Shown here piece after piece: positions 24,453 to 33,797 of a stretch of DNA of 43,009 bases (positions within the stretch are counted from its first letter, which is position 1; the number at the start of each line of letters is the position of its first letter). The DNA lies in NCBI RefSeq assembly GCF_014201375.1, contig NZ_JACHDZ010000011.1, positions 1 through 43,009 on the forward strand, written 5' to 3'. The stretch comes from Tunturiibacter empetritectus. Its GTDB lineage: Bacteria; Acidobacteriota; Terriglobia; Terriglobales; Acidobacteriaceae. Made by a program: the position numbers and the translations under genes. The notes below the pieces were generated by a model that worked only from the letters and a program-made list of their open reading frames with translations, had not been told where the DNA came from and did not search any database.

Positions 24453-25280
24453 GTGTCTATTGTATGAGATGTCCGGCGGAGCCTTCCAGAACTTTCGGGA
24501 AAGGGCTGTTTTTCGTTTGTTGGATCCATGTCCTCTGTCGTCCTGGTGCAGAAGACGCAGGCCTTGCAGTTTGGGTTATTCGAGACCGTTTCAGGTCAAA
24601 CCTCGCGCTAAATATCTATATTTGACTGCGATGCTCTATGAGAGCAAGGAGTTCGATCCGCCGATAAGCCTCGGGCAGAGGTTTAAGCGGCAGAGGTCTC
24701 GAATTCGATTCGGGTCAATGGCGATTTGGCCATTTCGGGCGCTGCAAAGAGTTTGATGTACGGACATCTCCCCACTGCATACATACCTGCGGTGCTCCAC
24801 TCACCACAAGCGCGTTTTACAGGCCTAATGTCCAGAGGTTCGCTCACCTTGGCTCCATAAGTGCATTGGTCTGTTATCGCCAACTGAGACGAATTTTCCT
24901 GCGAGTTCACACCGGGGTCTACTATGAGACACCTCTTGAAGTCGAATACGGAGATCAAATGAAGAACAGACCCATCGCAAAGATATTGCTTGCTGCGCTC
25001 GCAGTTCCTTGTCACGTGGGTTTTAGGTACCGGATTAGCGGTTCGTTTCAAGAACTTCTTTGCCGCCTCGGACGGGTGTACCTCTAGTCCGACGCAGAAA
25101 GATATAAGGAATGATTCGCATCCCACCGAACCACGACCTGTTTGGAAAGCGAAAATAGCTCACAGCTGACATCATCGATCCCGGCACAAATCGTCTCTAT
25201 CGAAGCGAAGCCAATCGCCGACGGGAAGTGGGCCTCGGTAATTTCAATTTTCCTTGGCATGCGGAACATCATAAAGCCCA
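24453..25280. other. Long stretch without a supported gene
   Basis: About 830 bases. Frames exist on both strands (for example - strand 24683-25126 and 25084-25281), but none shows a domain, a ribosome-binding site or a clear start. The - strand frame at 25084-25281 (PRKIEITEAHFPSAIG...) has protein-like composition and touches the TetR stop, so it could be a small gene or a remnant. This gap may mark the border of the TIR/NDT-like cassette. Confidence 0.35.
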
Positions 25281-25838
25281 CTAAGCAGCTTGTCGCAGAA
25301 GCTTCAAGAATCTTTGAATACTGTGGTTGATTGCGGCATCCTTCGGGCGCAAGTTTTCTTCAATGCAAAGCCCTGAGAAAAAGGTCAATATGGTGTCTGC
25401 AGTTTCGGCACTATCTGACCGCTTTGACTCTGCCTCTATGTTTCGGATGAGGAGCTCCCGGAGGACCGCGTTATGTTGAGCGATGATCTCCTGTCCCTCT
25501 GGCGGCAGCAATGCGACATCGCGCATGGAGTTTACCGAAAAACATCCTCTTTTGCCCGTGTAACAAGTTTGCCCGATCTCGAGGAAGTGCTGAACGTTTG
25601 TCCATCCAAGTGGCTGAACGGAGAGAATGCCGGCTCCTCCGCGCGTTTGCAGATAGTGTTTCAAACTCGCCATGAACAAATCTTCTTTGTTCTGGAACTC
25701 AGAATATAGGCCTGACTTGTTGACTCCGGTTACGGCTTCGAGATCTTGTACTGTAGTCTCGGAGAATCCCTTCTCCCAGAACAGAGGAATTGCCTTCTCT
25801 AAAACCTCCACGCGGCTGAACTGTTTTATGCGACCCAT
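25281..25838 (-). CDS. TetR-family regulator
   Basis: The 185-residue product has an N-terminal helix-turn-helix (VLEKAIPLFWEKGFSETTV, GVNKSGLYSEFQNKEDLF) and a ligand domain with GKRGCFSVNSMRDVALL. The pattern KGxxxTTVxDLxxxxGVNKSGLYSEF places it in the AcrR/TetR group with a Cys in the ligand domain that in relatives may react with electrophiles. The ATG at 25838 is chosen because the HTH starts ten residues later; in-frame upstream codons overlap the AraC gene. It lies 82 bases downstream of AraC on the same strand. Confidence 0.87.
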   Translation of the reverse strand: MGRIKQFSRVEVLEKAIPLFWEKGFSETTVQDLEAVTGVNKSGLYSEFQNKEDLFMASLKHYLQTRGGAGILSVQPLGWTNVQHFLEIGQTCYTGKRGCFSVNSMRDVALLPPEGQEIIAQHNAVLRELLIRNIEAESKRSDSAETADTILTFFSGLCIEENLRPKDAAINHSIQRFLKLLRQAA

Positions 25839-25920
25839 ATTGATTGGATGGAAGACACTTCTCAGCGATGCAAATCCGGCTGCACCTTCACAGGTGTTTG
25901 TCGGCTTTGCCCATCTGATG

Positions 25921-26880
25921 CTATTCGACCAGTCGACGCGTTTTGGGTCTTCCAAGACTCGGTCGATGCCTGCCAGGCCGAACGGCATTTATCCCTTCCG
26001 AAGATTTTACAGAGGGTTCGCTGGATGAGTCGTAGATCTGACTTGTTTTGCCAGCCCGCACTGGTTGCAAGCTCCTACGGTACTCGAGCGGGGTGAGGCT
26101 GGTGTGGCGCTTGAAAACTCTGGAAAAATGCGCCTGGTCGCTGAAACCGTGTGCAAGGGAGACCTCGGCGATGGTCCTGTTCGAAGTCCTCAACTCGGTC
26201 TTTGCCCGTTCGATGCGGACGCGCCTTGCATATTCTCCTGGAGAAGATCCGAAGTGACGGCGGAACTCTCGCGAGAGATGCGCGGGGTGAACCCCGGTTA
26301 GTTGCGCGATCTCGTCGAGAGAAGGCGGGGTCGCTACGAAGTCTTGAAGAATCTCCTTTGCCCGAAGAAGCCAGATAGGTGCACGCCTGCGACGGGGCGA
26401 TCCGACTCGCTCAGCGCGTGCGATGGTGCTCATAAGTAAACCCTCGAGCACCAGCGCAGAAAAGGGATCCGGATGCATGAGTTCGGAGCGCAGATGCGTT
26501 CGCAATACCTGGGAGTGCGCGGGCGGCACCGTGAGTGCCTGTTCCGACGATGGGCCAAGCTCTCGAATGTGCTGGAGGAACGGGTCGCTGAATTCCGCAG
26601 AAAGAAATGTAGTGGATTCCGGGAAAGCGTCCTTCTGTAGCCAACGCGGTGGGAGGAAGAGGCCGGTTGCAGGCGCGAGCTGAACGAGCTGGCCATCCAT
26701 CTGCTTAACGCAGAGCCCGTCCTCTACGAACATTACTGAGGCGTGCGCATTTCCGTGCAGATCCAAGTTTGTACCCATGGCATATCGTATGCGGCTAACA
26801 GTAAGCCGGGCGGAACTCCAACTTTGGAGCGTCGCACCATAATGTTGCCCGGGGGGCAGAATCTTCGCCATAGTCGTCAT
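25921..26880 (-). CDS. AraC-family transcriptional regulator
   Basis: The 319-residue product has a cupin-like sensory half (about 20-160, with LDLHGNAHASVMFVEDG) and the double helix-turn-helix (about 185-270): PPSLDEIAQLTGVHPAHLSREFRRHF, then TIAEVSLAHGFSDQAHFSRVFKRHTSLTPLEYR. A long basic tail of some 45 residues follows the domain. It diverges from the M13 peptidase with only 65 bases between the start codons, so it may control it; equally it may act on the downstream TetR gene. Confidence 0.88.
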   Translation of the reverse strand: MTTMAKILPPGQHYGATLQSWSSARLTVSRIRYAMGTNLDLHGNAHASVMFVEDGLCVKQMDGQLVQLAPATGLFLPPRWLQKDAFPESTTFLSAEFSDPFLQHIRELGPSSEQALTVPPAHSQVLRTHLRSELMHPDPFSALVLEGLLMSTIARAERVGSPRRRRAPIWLLRAKEILQDFVATPPSLDEIAQLTGVHPAHLSREFRRHFGSSPGEYARRVRIERAKTELRTSNRTIAEVSLAHGFSDQAHFSRVFKRHTSLTPLEYRRSLQPVRAGKTSQIYDSSSEPSVKSSEGINAVRPGRHRPSLGRPKTRRLVE

Positions 26881-26945
26881 GTCCCAGTGAAATTAGCTGC
26901 AAATCGACAAAAACGCAGCGCGCGTTCAATGCACGTAGATATTCG

Positions 26946-29075
26946 ATGATGCACCCTCGATTAAGGCGCATCTGCGGCCTGCCGAACGCTCCGGCGGCAT
27001 ACCGGACGATGTTTTCAGGAGCTATCAACGTGTACGGATTGATTTTCTCGCTTATTTTGCTGGCGCTCGCCGCATCTCCCACAGCGATCGCGCAGTCGAC
27101 TTTTCCAGCCCCCGGGCAGCCACCGGCCCAAAAGACCAGCGGTTGGGGTTTTGATTTGAAAGCGGAGGACAAGAGCGTTCGTCCGGGCGACAACTTCTTC
27201 CTCTACGCCAACGGAAGCTACATCCGAAACATTGAGATTCCGGCCGACCGGACATCGTTCGGCTTGCTCACCAATATGAACGAGTTGAGTGAGGCTACGA
27301 TGCACCGTCTGCTTGAAGATGAGCTCGCACAGCCGGGTCCGACGCCAGCCGAGCAAAAAGTCGTTGCCTTCTATAAGGCATTCATGGACGAAGAGCGCGT
27401 CGAAGCGATCGGGACGGGGCCTCTCAAGGTCGATTTAGATCGAGTACGCGCCATCAAGTCGCTGTCCGACATGAGCCGATTCATGGGATCGTCCGGTAGC
27501 GGTTTCGGAAGTTCAATACTCAGGATGGAGGTAATAGCCGACAGCGAGGATACGACACGGTATATCCTCGAACTCTCGCAGAGCGGGCTGGGCTTGCCCG
27601 GACGGCAGTACTACCTCAAACCTGAGCTGGCGGCGACCAAACAGAAGTACGAGGCCCATGTGGCCAGGATACTGGAACTCGCGGGATGGCCGGACGCAAC
27701 GCAGCTTGCGGCCCGGGTTGTGGCCTTCGAGACACAGCTCGCGACTGTGAGCTGGAGCGACGAGGAAGACCGCGATGCTCGCAAGACATACCACCCAGTA
27801 AGTCTTAAAGAGCTCGAGAAAGCGGCTCCAGGGGTCGACATCGTTGGCTTTCTTGATGCAGCAAGCTTCGGAGGGGAACGACGATTCGATATCAAAGAGA
27901 GCTCCGCGATCCGCGGACTAGCGGAGACCTTCGCCAAGACTCCGCTCGATACGTTAAAGGCCTGGGAGGCGTTTCACGTGACAGCCCAAGCGTCAGACCT
28001 ACTCCCTCAACGCTTTGTGGAAGCGGAGTTCGAGTTCAGGGGCCGCGTTCTACATGGCCAGCCTACGTTGGAACCGCGTTGGAATCGCGCCATTGAAGCC
28101 GAAGATAGGAGACTCGGAGAGGCCGTAGGGCAGATCTACGTAGCTCATTCCTTTCACCCCGAGTCGAAGCGTCAGATGGAAGAACTGGTAGCGAATCTCA
28201 AGGCGGCCTTCCATGACCGTTTGGAGCACGCGTCCTGGATGTCCGAGACGACGAGGGCCGAGGCGCTGAAGAAACTCGACACCATGAGCGTGGGAATCGG
28301 TTATCCGTCGAGATGGAAGACGTACGATTTCGATGTGAGTTCGACGGACCTGTACGGGGACGTCAAACGGTCCATCGCCTGGAGCCATGCGCAGTCCGTG
28401 CTGCGTCTCCATCAGCCAGTAGATCGCGAGGCTTGGGAACTTCTGCCTCAGTCAGGCGGTTCCGAGTATGATCCGTCGATCAATCGCATTACCTTTCCCG
28501 CCGCGAACCTTCAGTTTCCATTCTTTGATCAGAATGCCGATCCGGCTATAAATTATGGTGCGATTGGCGTGGTCATTGGACACGAGATCACGCATGGCTT
28601 CGACGATCAGGGACGGCAGATCGACAGTGGGGGGTTGCTGCGCGATTGGTGGACAGCGGAGGATGCTAGAAAGTTCAAGGTGCAAGCCGAACGTCTCTCT
28701 GAACAATACTCGGCGTTCGAGCCACTGCCCGGCGTCCATGTCAAAGGTGCCTTGACGCTGGGCGAGGACCTCGCGGACACCGGAGGGATGGCCCTCGCGC
28801 TGGACGCATACCATCGCTCACTCGGTGGAGCGCCGGCGCCTGTGCTTGACGGCACCACGGGCGATCAGCGTTTCTTTCTTAGCTGCGCTCAGGTATGGGC
28901 GGGAAAGACGCGCGAAGAGTCCCTCCGCCGGCAACTGACGAACAATCCACACCCGCCAGGAGAGCAGCGTGTGAACGGAGAGGTGCGGAACCTGGATGCC
29001 TGGTACGCGGCATTCGACGTGAAGCCCGGCGATAAGCTGTACATTTCGCCTGAAGACCGCGTTCATATCTGGTGA
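26946..29075 (+). CDS. M13 family zinc metallopeptidase (neprilysin/PepO-like), secreted
   Basis: The 709-residue product has a signal peptide after a long leader (YGLIFSLILLALAASPTAIAQ); an ATG at 27009 would give a normal-length signal and may be the true start. The mature part begins GFDLKAEDKSVRPGDNFFLYANG, the M13 N-terminal domain. The catalytic domain has HEITH (546-550), GFDDQGRQID, the third zinc ligand in LGEDLADTGG (Glu about 607) and the ending PHPPGEQRVNG. M13 enzymes cleave small peptides in the periplasm or outside. Full length for the family, with no breaks. Confidence 0.93.
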   Translation: MMHPRLRRICGLPNAPAAYRTMFSGAINVYGLIFSLILLALAASPTAIAQSTFPAPGQPPAQKTSGWGFDLKAEDKSVRPGDNFFLYANGSYIRNIEIPADRTSFGLLTNMNELSEATMHRLLEDELAQPGPTPAEQKVVAFYKAFMDEERVEAIGTGPLKVDLDRVRAIKSLSDMSRFMGSSGSGFGSSILRMEVIADSEDTTRYILELSQSGLGLPGRQYYLKPELAATKQKYEAHVARILELAGWPDATQLAARVVAFETQLATVSWSDEEDRDARKTYHPVSLKELEKAAPGVDIVGFLDAASFGGERRFDIKESSAIRGLAETFAKTPLDTLKAWEAFHVTAQASDLLPQRFVEAEFEFRGRVLHGQPTLEPRWNRAIEAEDRRLGEAVGQIYVAHSFHPESKRQMEELVANLKAAFHDRLEHASWMSETTRAEALKKLDTMSVGIGYPSRWKTYDFDVSSTDLYGDVKRSIAWSHAQSVLRLHQPVDREAWELLPQSGGSEYDPSINRITFPAANLQFPFFDQNADPAINYGAIGVVIGHEITHGFDDQGRQIDSGGLLRDWWTAEDARKFKVQAERLSEQYSAFEPLPGVHVKGALTLGEDLADTGGMALALDAYHRSLGGAPAPVLDGTTGDQRFFLSCAQVWAGKTREESLRRQLTNNPHPPGEQRVNGEVRNLDAWYAAFDVKPGDKLYISPEDRVHIW

Positions 29076-29103
29076 ACGTTCGTTTGCATCCGCGTCGAGG
29101 TGT

Positions 29104-31173
29104 TCATTGAGTCTTTACATGCTTTAAGGCCGGCAAATCATCGCCGGCCTTAAAGCTGGTTTTCTCCACGCCCTTCAACGTGAGATGCCGGCCCCCCTCG
29201 TCAGCCGCGCTGCGTGCAGCACTCAAGCTTGCATGCTCCTCCTTAGCCTGACGGTACGCAGTCAGATCGGAATCTGCCGTCTTCCAGAGATCAAGAAATT
29301 GCTCGTATGACTTGAGTGCAGCCGCGCGTTGGCCAAGCAGCCTTTGTGACCTGGCAAACTGGAGGATGGACAGCGCTCCAGTCTCACCGGTGCCTGTTAG
29401 CTGAGGATTGCGCAGCAGCTTCTGGAACTCAACTGCTGCAAGCTGTCCTTCGTGCAGCTGAAGGTATGCCAGTCCGCGGATATAGTTCGGATAAAGGATC
29501 TGAAAGAGCGGAGCGTTCGCATCATCGTATTTTTCTGCGTTATGGAGGATCTCGATCGCCGCTGCAGGATCGTTGGCGTCCAACTTTGCCGCCGCGCGAA
29601 TTATGGGGAGGCAATACTTCTGGATGAGGGTATCCAAGGGTGCCTTCTGGCCAATGTCATTCGCTATCTTCAACGCTTGAGCTGAATCACCCGCCCGCGC
29701 AAATGCTAAAGCCAAAAGCAGTCTGGAGTATTTAGTCTGATCTTGTATAAGAGCCAGGGTGCCGAGTTCTCGTGCCCGTGAAAAGTTGCCGGCTTCGGCT
29801 TCACGCAGCGCTCCATCGACACTGTAAAAACCAACATCAAGCGACGAATCTTCCTGGATCGCCATCTCTGTAGCTTGCCCTGATAGGCTTCGGTACTCCC
29901 TGTAGCGACCGTAATAACTTTCCATGGATGCTCTGCTGTAAAGCAGCTGTCGATCCGCCCCCGGTTTCCCTGCCGACCACCGCCACTGCTCCTGCAGATC
30001 GTGGCCGTTGTTTTGCAGGAAAGCCACCAACGCTCGTTGATCATGCAGGGTTGTATCGTCAAAATGCTGAGCGACGGCTTCGCTGTAAACAGCTTTGGCA
30101 TCGTCGAGCCGATTCGTAAAGATGTCGGCGGTCATCAGCTTTCCGTGGCTTGATGCGTCAGGGAGGAGACGATTCGTCTCCAGCGCTTCGGCTCGCGACT
30201 CGTCAAACCGCCCCAGCAGCGAGAGGCATTCTGCCAGATTATTGTGAGCGGTGTGATTGAGGGGAAAGGTCTGTATGTACCGCGAGAGAACTGCGGTCCT
30301 CTCTTCAAGTTGTCCAGTAGCTTCTTGAAAATAGATCTCTTCCGCATGAAATCTGTCGGGCAGCGTTGCACGGGAGCGTAAGTTGTAACCCCGGGTGGCG
30401 GCACTCGCCGCCAGGGCTTCTTGGCCGACTGACGCCTGTGCCGCGGCCGTTACGACGTAGGCCACGTCGAACTCCGGGTCTACATCCGTGGCCTGAATAT
30501 ATTTGGAGATAGCGCCCTCATAATCGTTGAACAGGTGGTGCCGGTAGCCTTCCGTAAGAAGTTGAATAGCCTCAGGCGATGCGCTCGTCGCCTGCTCCAG
30601 GGGCTGGTTAAATTTGGCGATCGAGGTGTCCGGCTCTCCTAACTTTCTCCTCAATTGGACGGCGGCGACGCCAAGCGTATGAATGATCTGGTTCCGACCA
30701 GGGGCATCGTTCTGTACGTGCGCCACGGTCTCTCCGGACTGGCAATCGATTTCATTCAAATCGATCCTGAAATTGTTGCCCGCCTCACTGATGGAAGCCT
30801 CGATGACGAGCTTGCTCCTGGTATCGAGGCAGGCTTGCCTGGCAATCGCAGGGGTGATCCTGGTCGGGTCCATCTTCAGGCTTCGCTTCGAGAGCGCCTC
30901 GCCGACCTTATTGACGGCGAGAACATTCAAATAGGGAGTCTGCTCCAGACCTGTTAGCAGCGCGATGTAGAGGGCATCGTTCAGAACGGCATCCGTAGTG
31001 TTGTTGCTGACAGCCATCACAACGGTGTCGCTCGAATGCAGTTTGAAGACGGGCTTGTGATTCGACGCGAAAAAAAGCGCACCCGCCGCCAGCGCTCCTA
31101 GCCCTGACCAGGCGGCGACCCGGAGGTAGGGTGGCCGATCCCTGCGTAGAATTCCTTCTAGGGCGTCCCGCAT
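29104..31173 (-). CDS. TPR-repeat protein, detached C-terminal half of a winged-helix kinase
   Basis: The 689-residue product begins MRDALEGILRRDRPP, which in fused relatives directly follows the kinase domain. A membrane helix (about 20-37, AWSGLGALAAGALFFAS) is followed by an extracytoplasmic region with a nucleotide-cyclase-associated-like domain (residues 45-170) and many tetratricopeptide repeats (about 190-640, e.g. AHNNLAECLSLLGRFDESRAEALE). The start overlaps the kinase frame by 16 bases. It is most simply the second part of one gene broken by a one-base deletion; coupled translation of two genes is the alternative. Confidence 0.82.
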   Translation of the reverse strand: MRDALEGILRRDRPPYLRVAAWSGLGALAAGALFFASNHKPVFKLHSSDTVVMAVSNNTTDAVLNDALYIALLTGLEQTPYLNVLAVNKVGEALSKRSLKMDPTRITPAIARQACLDTRSKLVIEASISEAGNNFRIDLNEIDCQSGETVAHVQNDAPGRNQIIHTLGVAAVQLRRKLGEPDTSIAKFNQPLEQATSASPEAIQLLTEGYRHHLFNDYEGAISKYIQATDVDPEFDVAYVVTAAAQASVGQEALAASAATRGYNLRSRATLPDRFHAEEIYFQEATGQLEERTAVLSRYIQTFPLNHTAHNNLAECLSLLGRFDESRAEALETNRLLPDASSHGKLMTADIFTNRLDDAKAVYSEAVAQHFDDTTLHDQRALVAFLQNNGHDLQEQWRWSAGKPGADRQLLYSRASMESYYGRYREYRSLSGQATEMAIQEDSSLDVGFYSVDGALREAEAGNFSRARELGTLALIQDQTKYSRLLLALAFARAGDSAQALKIANDIGQKAPLDTLIQKYCLPIIRAAAKLDANDPAAAIEILHNAEKYDDANAPLFQILYPNYIRGLAYLQLHEGQLAAVEFQKLLRNPQLTGTGETGALSILQFARSQRLLGQRAAALKSYEQFLDLWKTADSDLTAYRQAKEEHASLSAARSAADEGGRHLTLKGVEKTSFKAGDDLPALKHVKTQ
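29121..29156 (+). terminator. Strong intrinsic terminator for the M13 gene, inside the opposing gene
   Basis: GCTTTAAGGCCGGC and its exact reverse complement form a 14-base stem with loop AAATCATC, followed on the + strand by TGGTTTTCTCC. It lies 46 bases after the M13 stop codon. It also lies inside the last 18 codons of the convergent TPR gene, whose residues FKAGDDLPALK are encoded by the hairpin. Confidence 0.8.
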
Positions 31174-32459
31174 CTGGCTGCCGACTGATACCGTAGCGCC
31201 CGGTCTTTCTGAATGGCCTTTGAAATGACCACCTCCAGACTGCGAGGAAGTTCCGGGTTAAGACTTCGGACTAACGGAGGATCGGTGTTCAGAATGGCGT
31301 CATAGATGATCTCTGCGGTCTCTCCAGAGAACGCCCGGATGCCGGTCGAGGCTTCGTAAAGGATTAGACCGAAGGAGAATAGGTCAGCCCTTGCGTCCAA
31401 TCTCTCTCCGCGCACCTGCTCCGGGGACATGTAACCGGCAGTTCCCATCCTGACCCCGCTTGTTGTCAGGCCAATGTCCGTCTTCGAAGTCTTCGGTTGT
31501 GGCGAATTCGGAGGCTCAATTGATGAGGCTGGCTCTCGTCCCCGGTCGGCATCCGGCTCCATCAACTTTGCCAATCCAAAATCGAGGATTTTGACGGGAC
31601 CGGCTAGCGTGAGGAAGACGTTGGCGGGCTTGATGTCACGATGAATGATGCCCTTTTCGTGCGCGGCCCTGAGTCCATCGCAGATCTGAATGGCTACGGT
31701 CAGAAGTTGGCTGACCGGCATTCTCTTATGAGCTATATTCTCGAGCTCATGGTTGAGCGACTTGCCAGACAGCAACTCCATCGCAAGAAAAGGTCTCTCG
31801 TCGTGCTCCTCAATTTCGTAGATAGTGCATATGTTTGGATGATTCAGGCTCGAAGCGGTCTGAGCTTCTCTCTCGAATCGACGCAGCGCAACGGGGTCAG
31901 TCGCGACTTCGGCTGGTAAGAACTTCAATGCGACGGAACGGCCCAGCTTCAAGTCCTCGGCCCGGTAGACCACCCCCATACCGCCGCCTCCGATCATTGC
32001 CAGGACACGATAATGCGATACTTTCAGGCCCGTCATGTCGGCCAGATTTGCCAGCGAAACGGCCCGATGGGCCTGCTCAGAGTCCGTCCCTACTTTCGAG
32101 ATCAAAAGTTCAGTCTCGACCATAAGCCGATAGCCCCGCCTCGCGAGCGTTTCGATGTATTTGGGGCTTTCGGCCGTATCGCCCAGGGCCTTCCGAAGAT
32201 TGCGGATGGCAACGTTAATACTGTGGTCGAAGTTTACGATTGTGTCCGCTGGCCAGAGCCTTTTGCGGATGTCTTCCCGGGAGACAATCTTTCCCTTGTG
32301 CTCCACGAGCATCTGCAGGATTAGGAAGGGCTGCTCCGGCAGCAGCAACTTCGCCTCGTCCTGATCAGGAGACCCGAGTTCCCCGGTCTGCAGGTTCAGC
32401 TCGAAGCGTCCGATTCTGACACGAGTTGAAACAGGTCTCTCCACGAACGACTCTCCCAA
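31158..32459 (-). CDS. Winged-helix DNA-binding and Ser/Thr protein kinase
   Basis: The 433-residue product has an OmpR/CadC-type winged helix (about 14-112: VNFDHSINVAIRNLRKALGD, LARRGYRL) and a complete eukaryotic-like kinase domain (about 150-430): GGGGMGVVY glycine loop, Lys179 in VALKFL, Glu in the C-helix, HRDIKPAN (273-280), DFG (293-295) and MSPEQ. The frame ends RYQSAARCGTP, where fused homologues continue into a membrane helix and TPR repeats. The gene is thus a transcription factor with built-in kinase activity, whose sensory half is now in the overlapping frame. It diverges from the SDR gene at 32947. Confidence 0.88.
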   Translation of the reverse strand: MGESFVERPVSTRVRIGRFELNLQTGELGSPDQDEAKLLLPEQPFLILQMLVEHKGKIVSREDIRKRLWPADTIVNFDHSINVAIRNLRKALGDTAESPKYIETLARRGYRLMVETELLISKVGTDSEQAHRAVSLANLADMTGLKVSHYRVLAMIGGGGMGVVYRAEDLKLGRSVALKFLPAEVATDPVALRRFEREAQTASSLNHPNICTIYEIEEHDERPFLAMELLSGKSLNHELENIAHKRMPVSQLLTVAIQICDGLRAAHEKGIIHRDIKPANVFLTLAGPVKILDFGLAKLMEPDADRGREPASSIEPPNSPQPKTSKTDIGLTTSGVRMGTAGYMSPEQVRGERLDARADLFSFGLILYEASTGIRAFSGETAEIIYDAILNTDPPLVRSLNPELPRSLEVVISKAIQKDRALRYQSAARCGTP

Positions 32460-32946
32460 TCAGTGAGTTCTCTCTGTTGGAAAAGGATACCTGTATGCCC
32501 CCTGTTGCTCGATTCTCTTCTTTCGCCTTACATACAAATCATTTAGAAGACTTTGCCAGGTTCTCGTTTGGCCAATGGCGCATGTGAATCCCAGGCGATT
32601 CAAGGAAATGATCGCGAAATGATCTCCAATGCATTTATTGCAGATTACAGATTCGACTATTCATGGGGCAGAGGCTATGCCACTTGAGACTAGAGGACTT
32701 AGGCCAGCATGGTTGGGCTGTATGCGCCATCTTCCCACACAGTCGCACACCCACTCTCAAAACGGAATTAAATGTGGGAGAAATGAAATATTGAACCGTT
32801 TGGTTCTTTTTCGCAATCCAACGTTATGTGAATGTGAGGCGCTCGTTTCAGGCGCACTTGATGGCTGATCTCAGCCCAACATTCATTACCCGATGATTCA
32901 GTGTGCTCTGACATCGAGTGGCGAAATAACAATAAAAGGAGATTCC
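32460..32946. promoter_or_regulatory. Divergent promoter region between kinase and redox operon
   Basis: About 490 bases between divergent genes with no convincing coding frame. A tandem repeat GAAATGATC-GC-GAAATGATC lies at 32605-32624 with 11-base period, about one helical turn, and could be a winged-helix recognition site. The kinase with OmpR-type DNA-binding domain is the natural candidate to bind here. Confidence 0.4.
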
Positions 32947-33687
32947 ATGTCGAACTTGACGAATAAGGTAGCGCTCATCACGGGAGGCTCCAGAGGCATC
33001 GGTGCCGCGATCGCCAAACGCCTTTCTGCGGAAGGCGCGAGCATCGCGATCACTTACGCGAAGGATGCAACATCAGCGAATGAAGTCGTCCGAGCCATCG
33101 AGCAAAAAGGCGGCAAAGCGATTGCAATCAAAGCTGACGGTAGCGATGCGTCGGCAGTGAAAGCGGCGGTTGAGAAAACTGTTGAGACGTACGGGCAGTT
33201 GGATGTGCTGGTGAACAATGCCGGCACCGCCATTCCGAAGCCGTTTGAAGAGACGCCTCTGGAGGAGATCGATCACGTCCTGAACCTCAACGTGCGCGGC
33301 GTCCTGGTCGCGACACAGGAAGCTCTGAAGCACTTGAAGAGCGGCGGCCGAATCATCATGGTGGGGTCTTGCGTTGGCGAGCGCGTCATCGCGCCCGGAT
33401 TGGTCTCGTACTCGGCCACGAAGGGCGCCGTAAAGATGTTCACGCAGGGCCTGGCCAGGGAGATTGGAGGTCGCGGTATCACGGTGAACAACGTACAGCC
33501 GGGGCCGATAGACACGGACTTGAATCCCGCAGCCGGGGACTGGGCGGTTTCGCAAAAGGCAGCGACAGCGCTCGGCAGATATGGAACTGTCGCCGAAGTC
33601 GCCGGACTCGTAGCGTTCCTTGCCGGACCTGAGTCGTCCTACATCACCGGCGCCAACCTGACAGTAGATGGCGGTACAAACGCCTAA
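32947..33687 (+). CDS. Short-chain dehydrogenase (FabG-like)
   Basis: The 246-residue classical SDR has ALITGGSRGIGAAIAKRL (cofactor TGxxxGIG), LVNNAG (NNAG motif), IIMVGSCVG with the catalytic Ser, YSATKGAV (YxxxK) and the PGPIDTDLNP loop, ending in ITGANLTVDGG. These enzymes reduce 3-keto groups with NADPH. AAAAGGAG precedes the ATG, which decides it over an earlier in-frame start 18 codons upstream. It begins a four-gene + strand run of redox enzymes, though a 111-base gap precedes the next gene. Confidence 0.93.
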   Translation: MSNLTNKVALITGGSRGIGAAIAKRLSAEGASIAITYAKDATSANEVVRAIEQKGGKAIAIKADGSDASAVKAAVEKTVETYGQLDVLVNNAGTAIPKPFEETPLEEIDHVLNLNVRGVLVATQEALKHLKSGGRIIMVGSCVGERVIAPGLVSYSATKGAVKMFTQGLAREIGGRGITVNNVQPGPIDTDLNPAAGDWAVSQKAATALGRYGTVAEVAGLVAFLAGPESSYITGANLTVDGGTNA

Positions 33688-33797
33688 AAGCTCCCTATGG
33701 GTCGGCGGGTATTGTGACGGCGCGTCCCACAAGTGCGCTAGCCAATTCGGCCGGCCCAGTTCACATAACCAGTAACGCAACATGCAAGGAGTTTGCA

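Noticed and set aside
24683..25126. 147-codon - strand frame in the gap before the TetR gene
   Set aside because: Unusual composition with scattered Cys and no domain, start or ribosome-binding site; likely chance.
29316..32364. Multiple + strand frames opposite the TPR and kinase genes
   Set aside because: All lie antisense to genes with clear domain motifs and have no features of their own.
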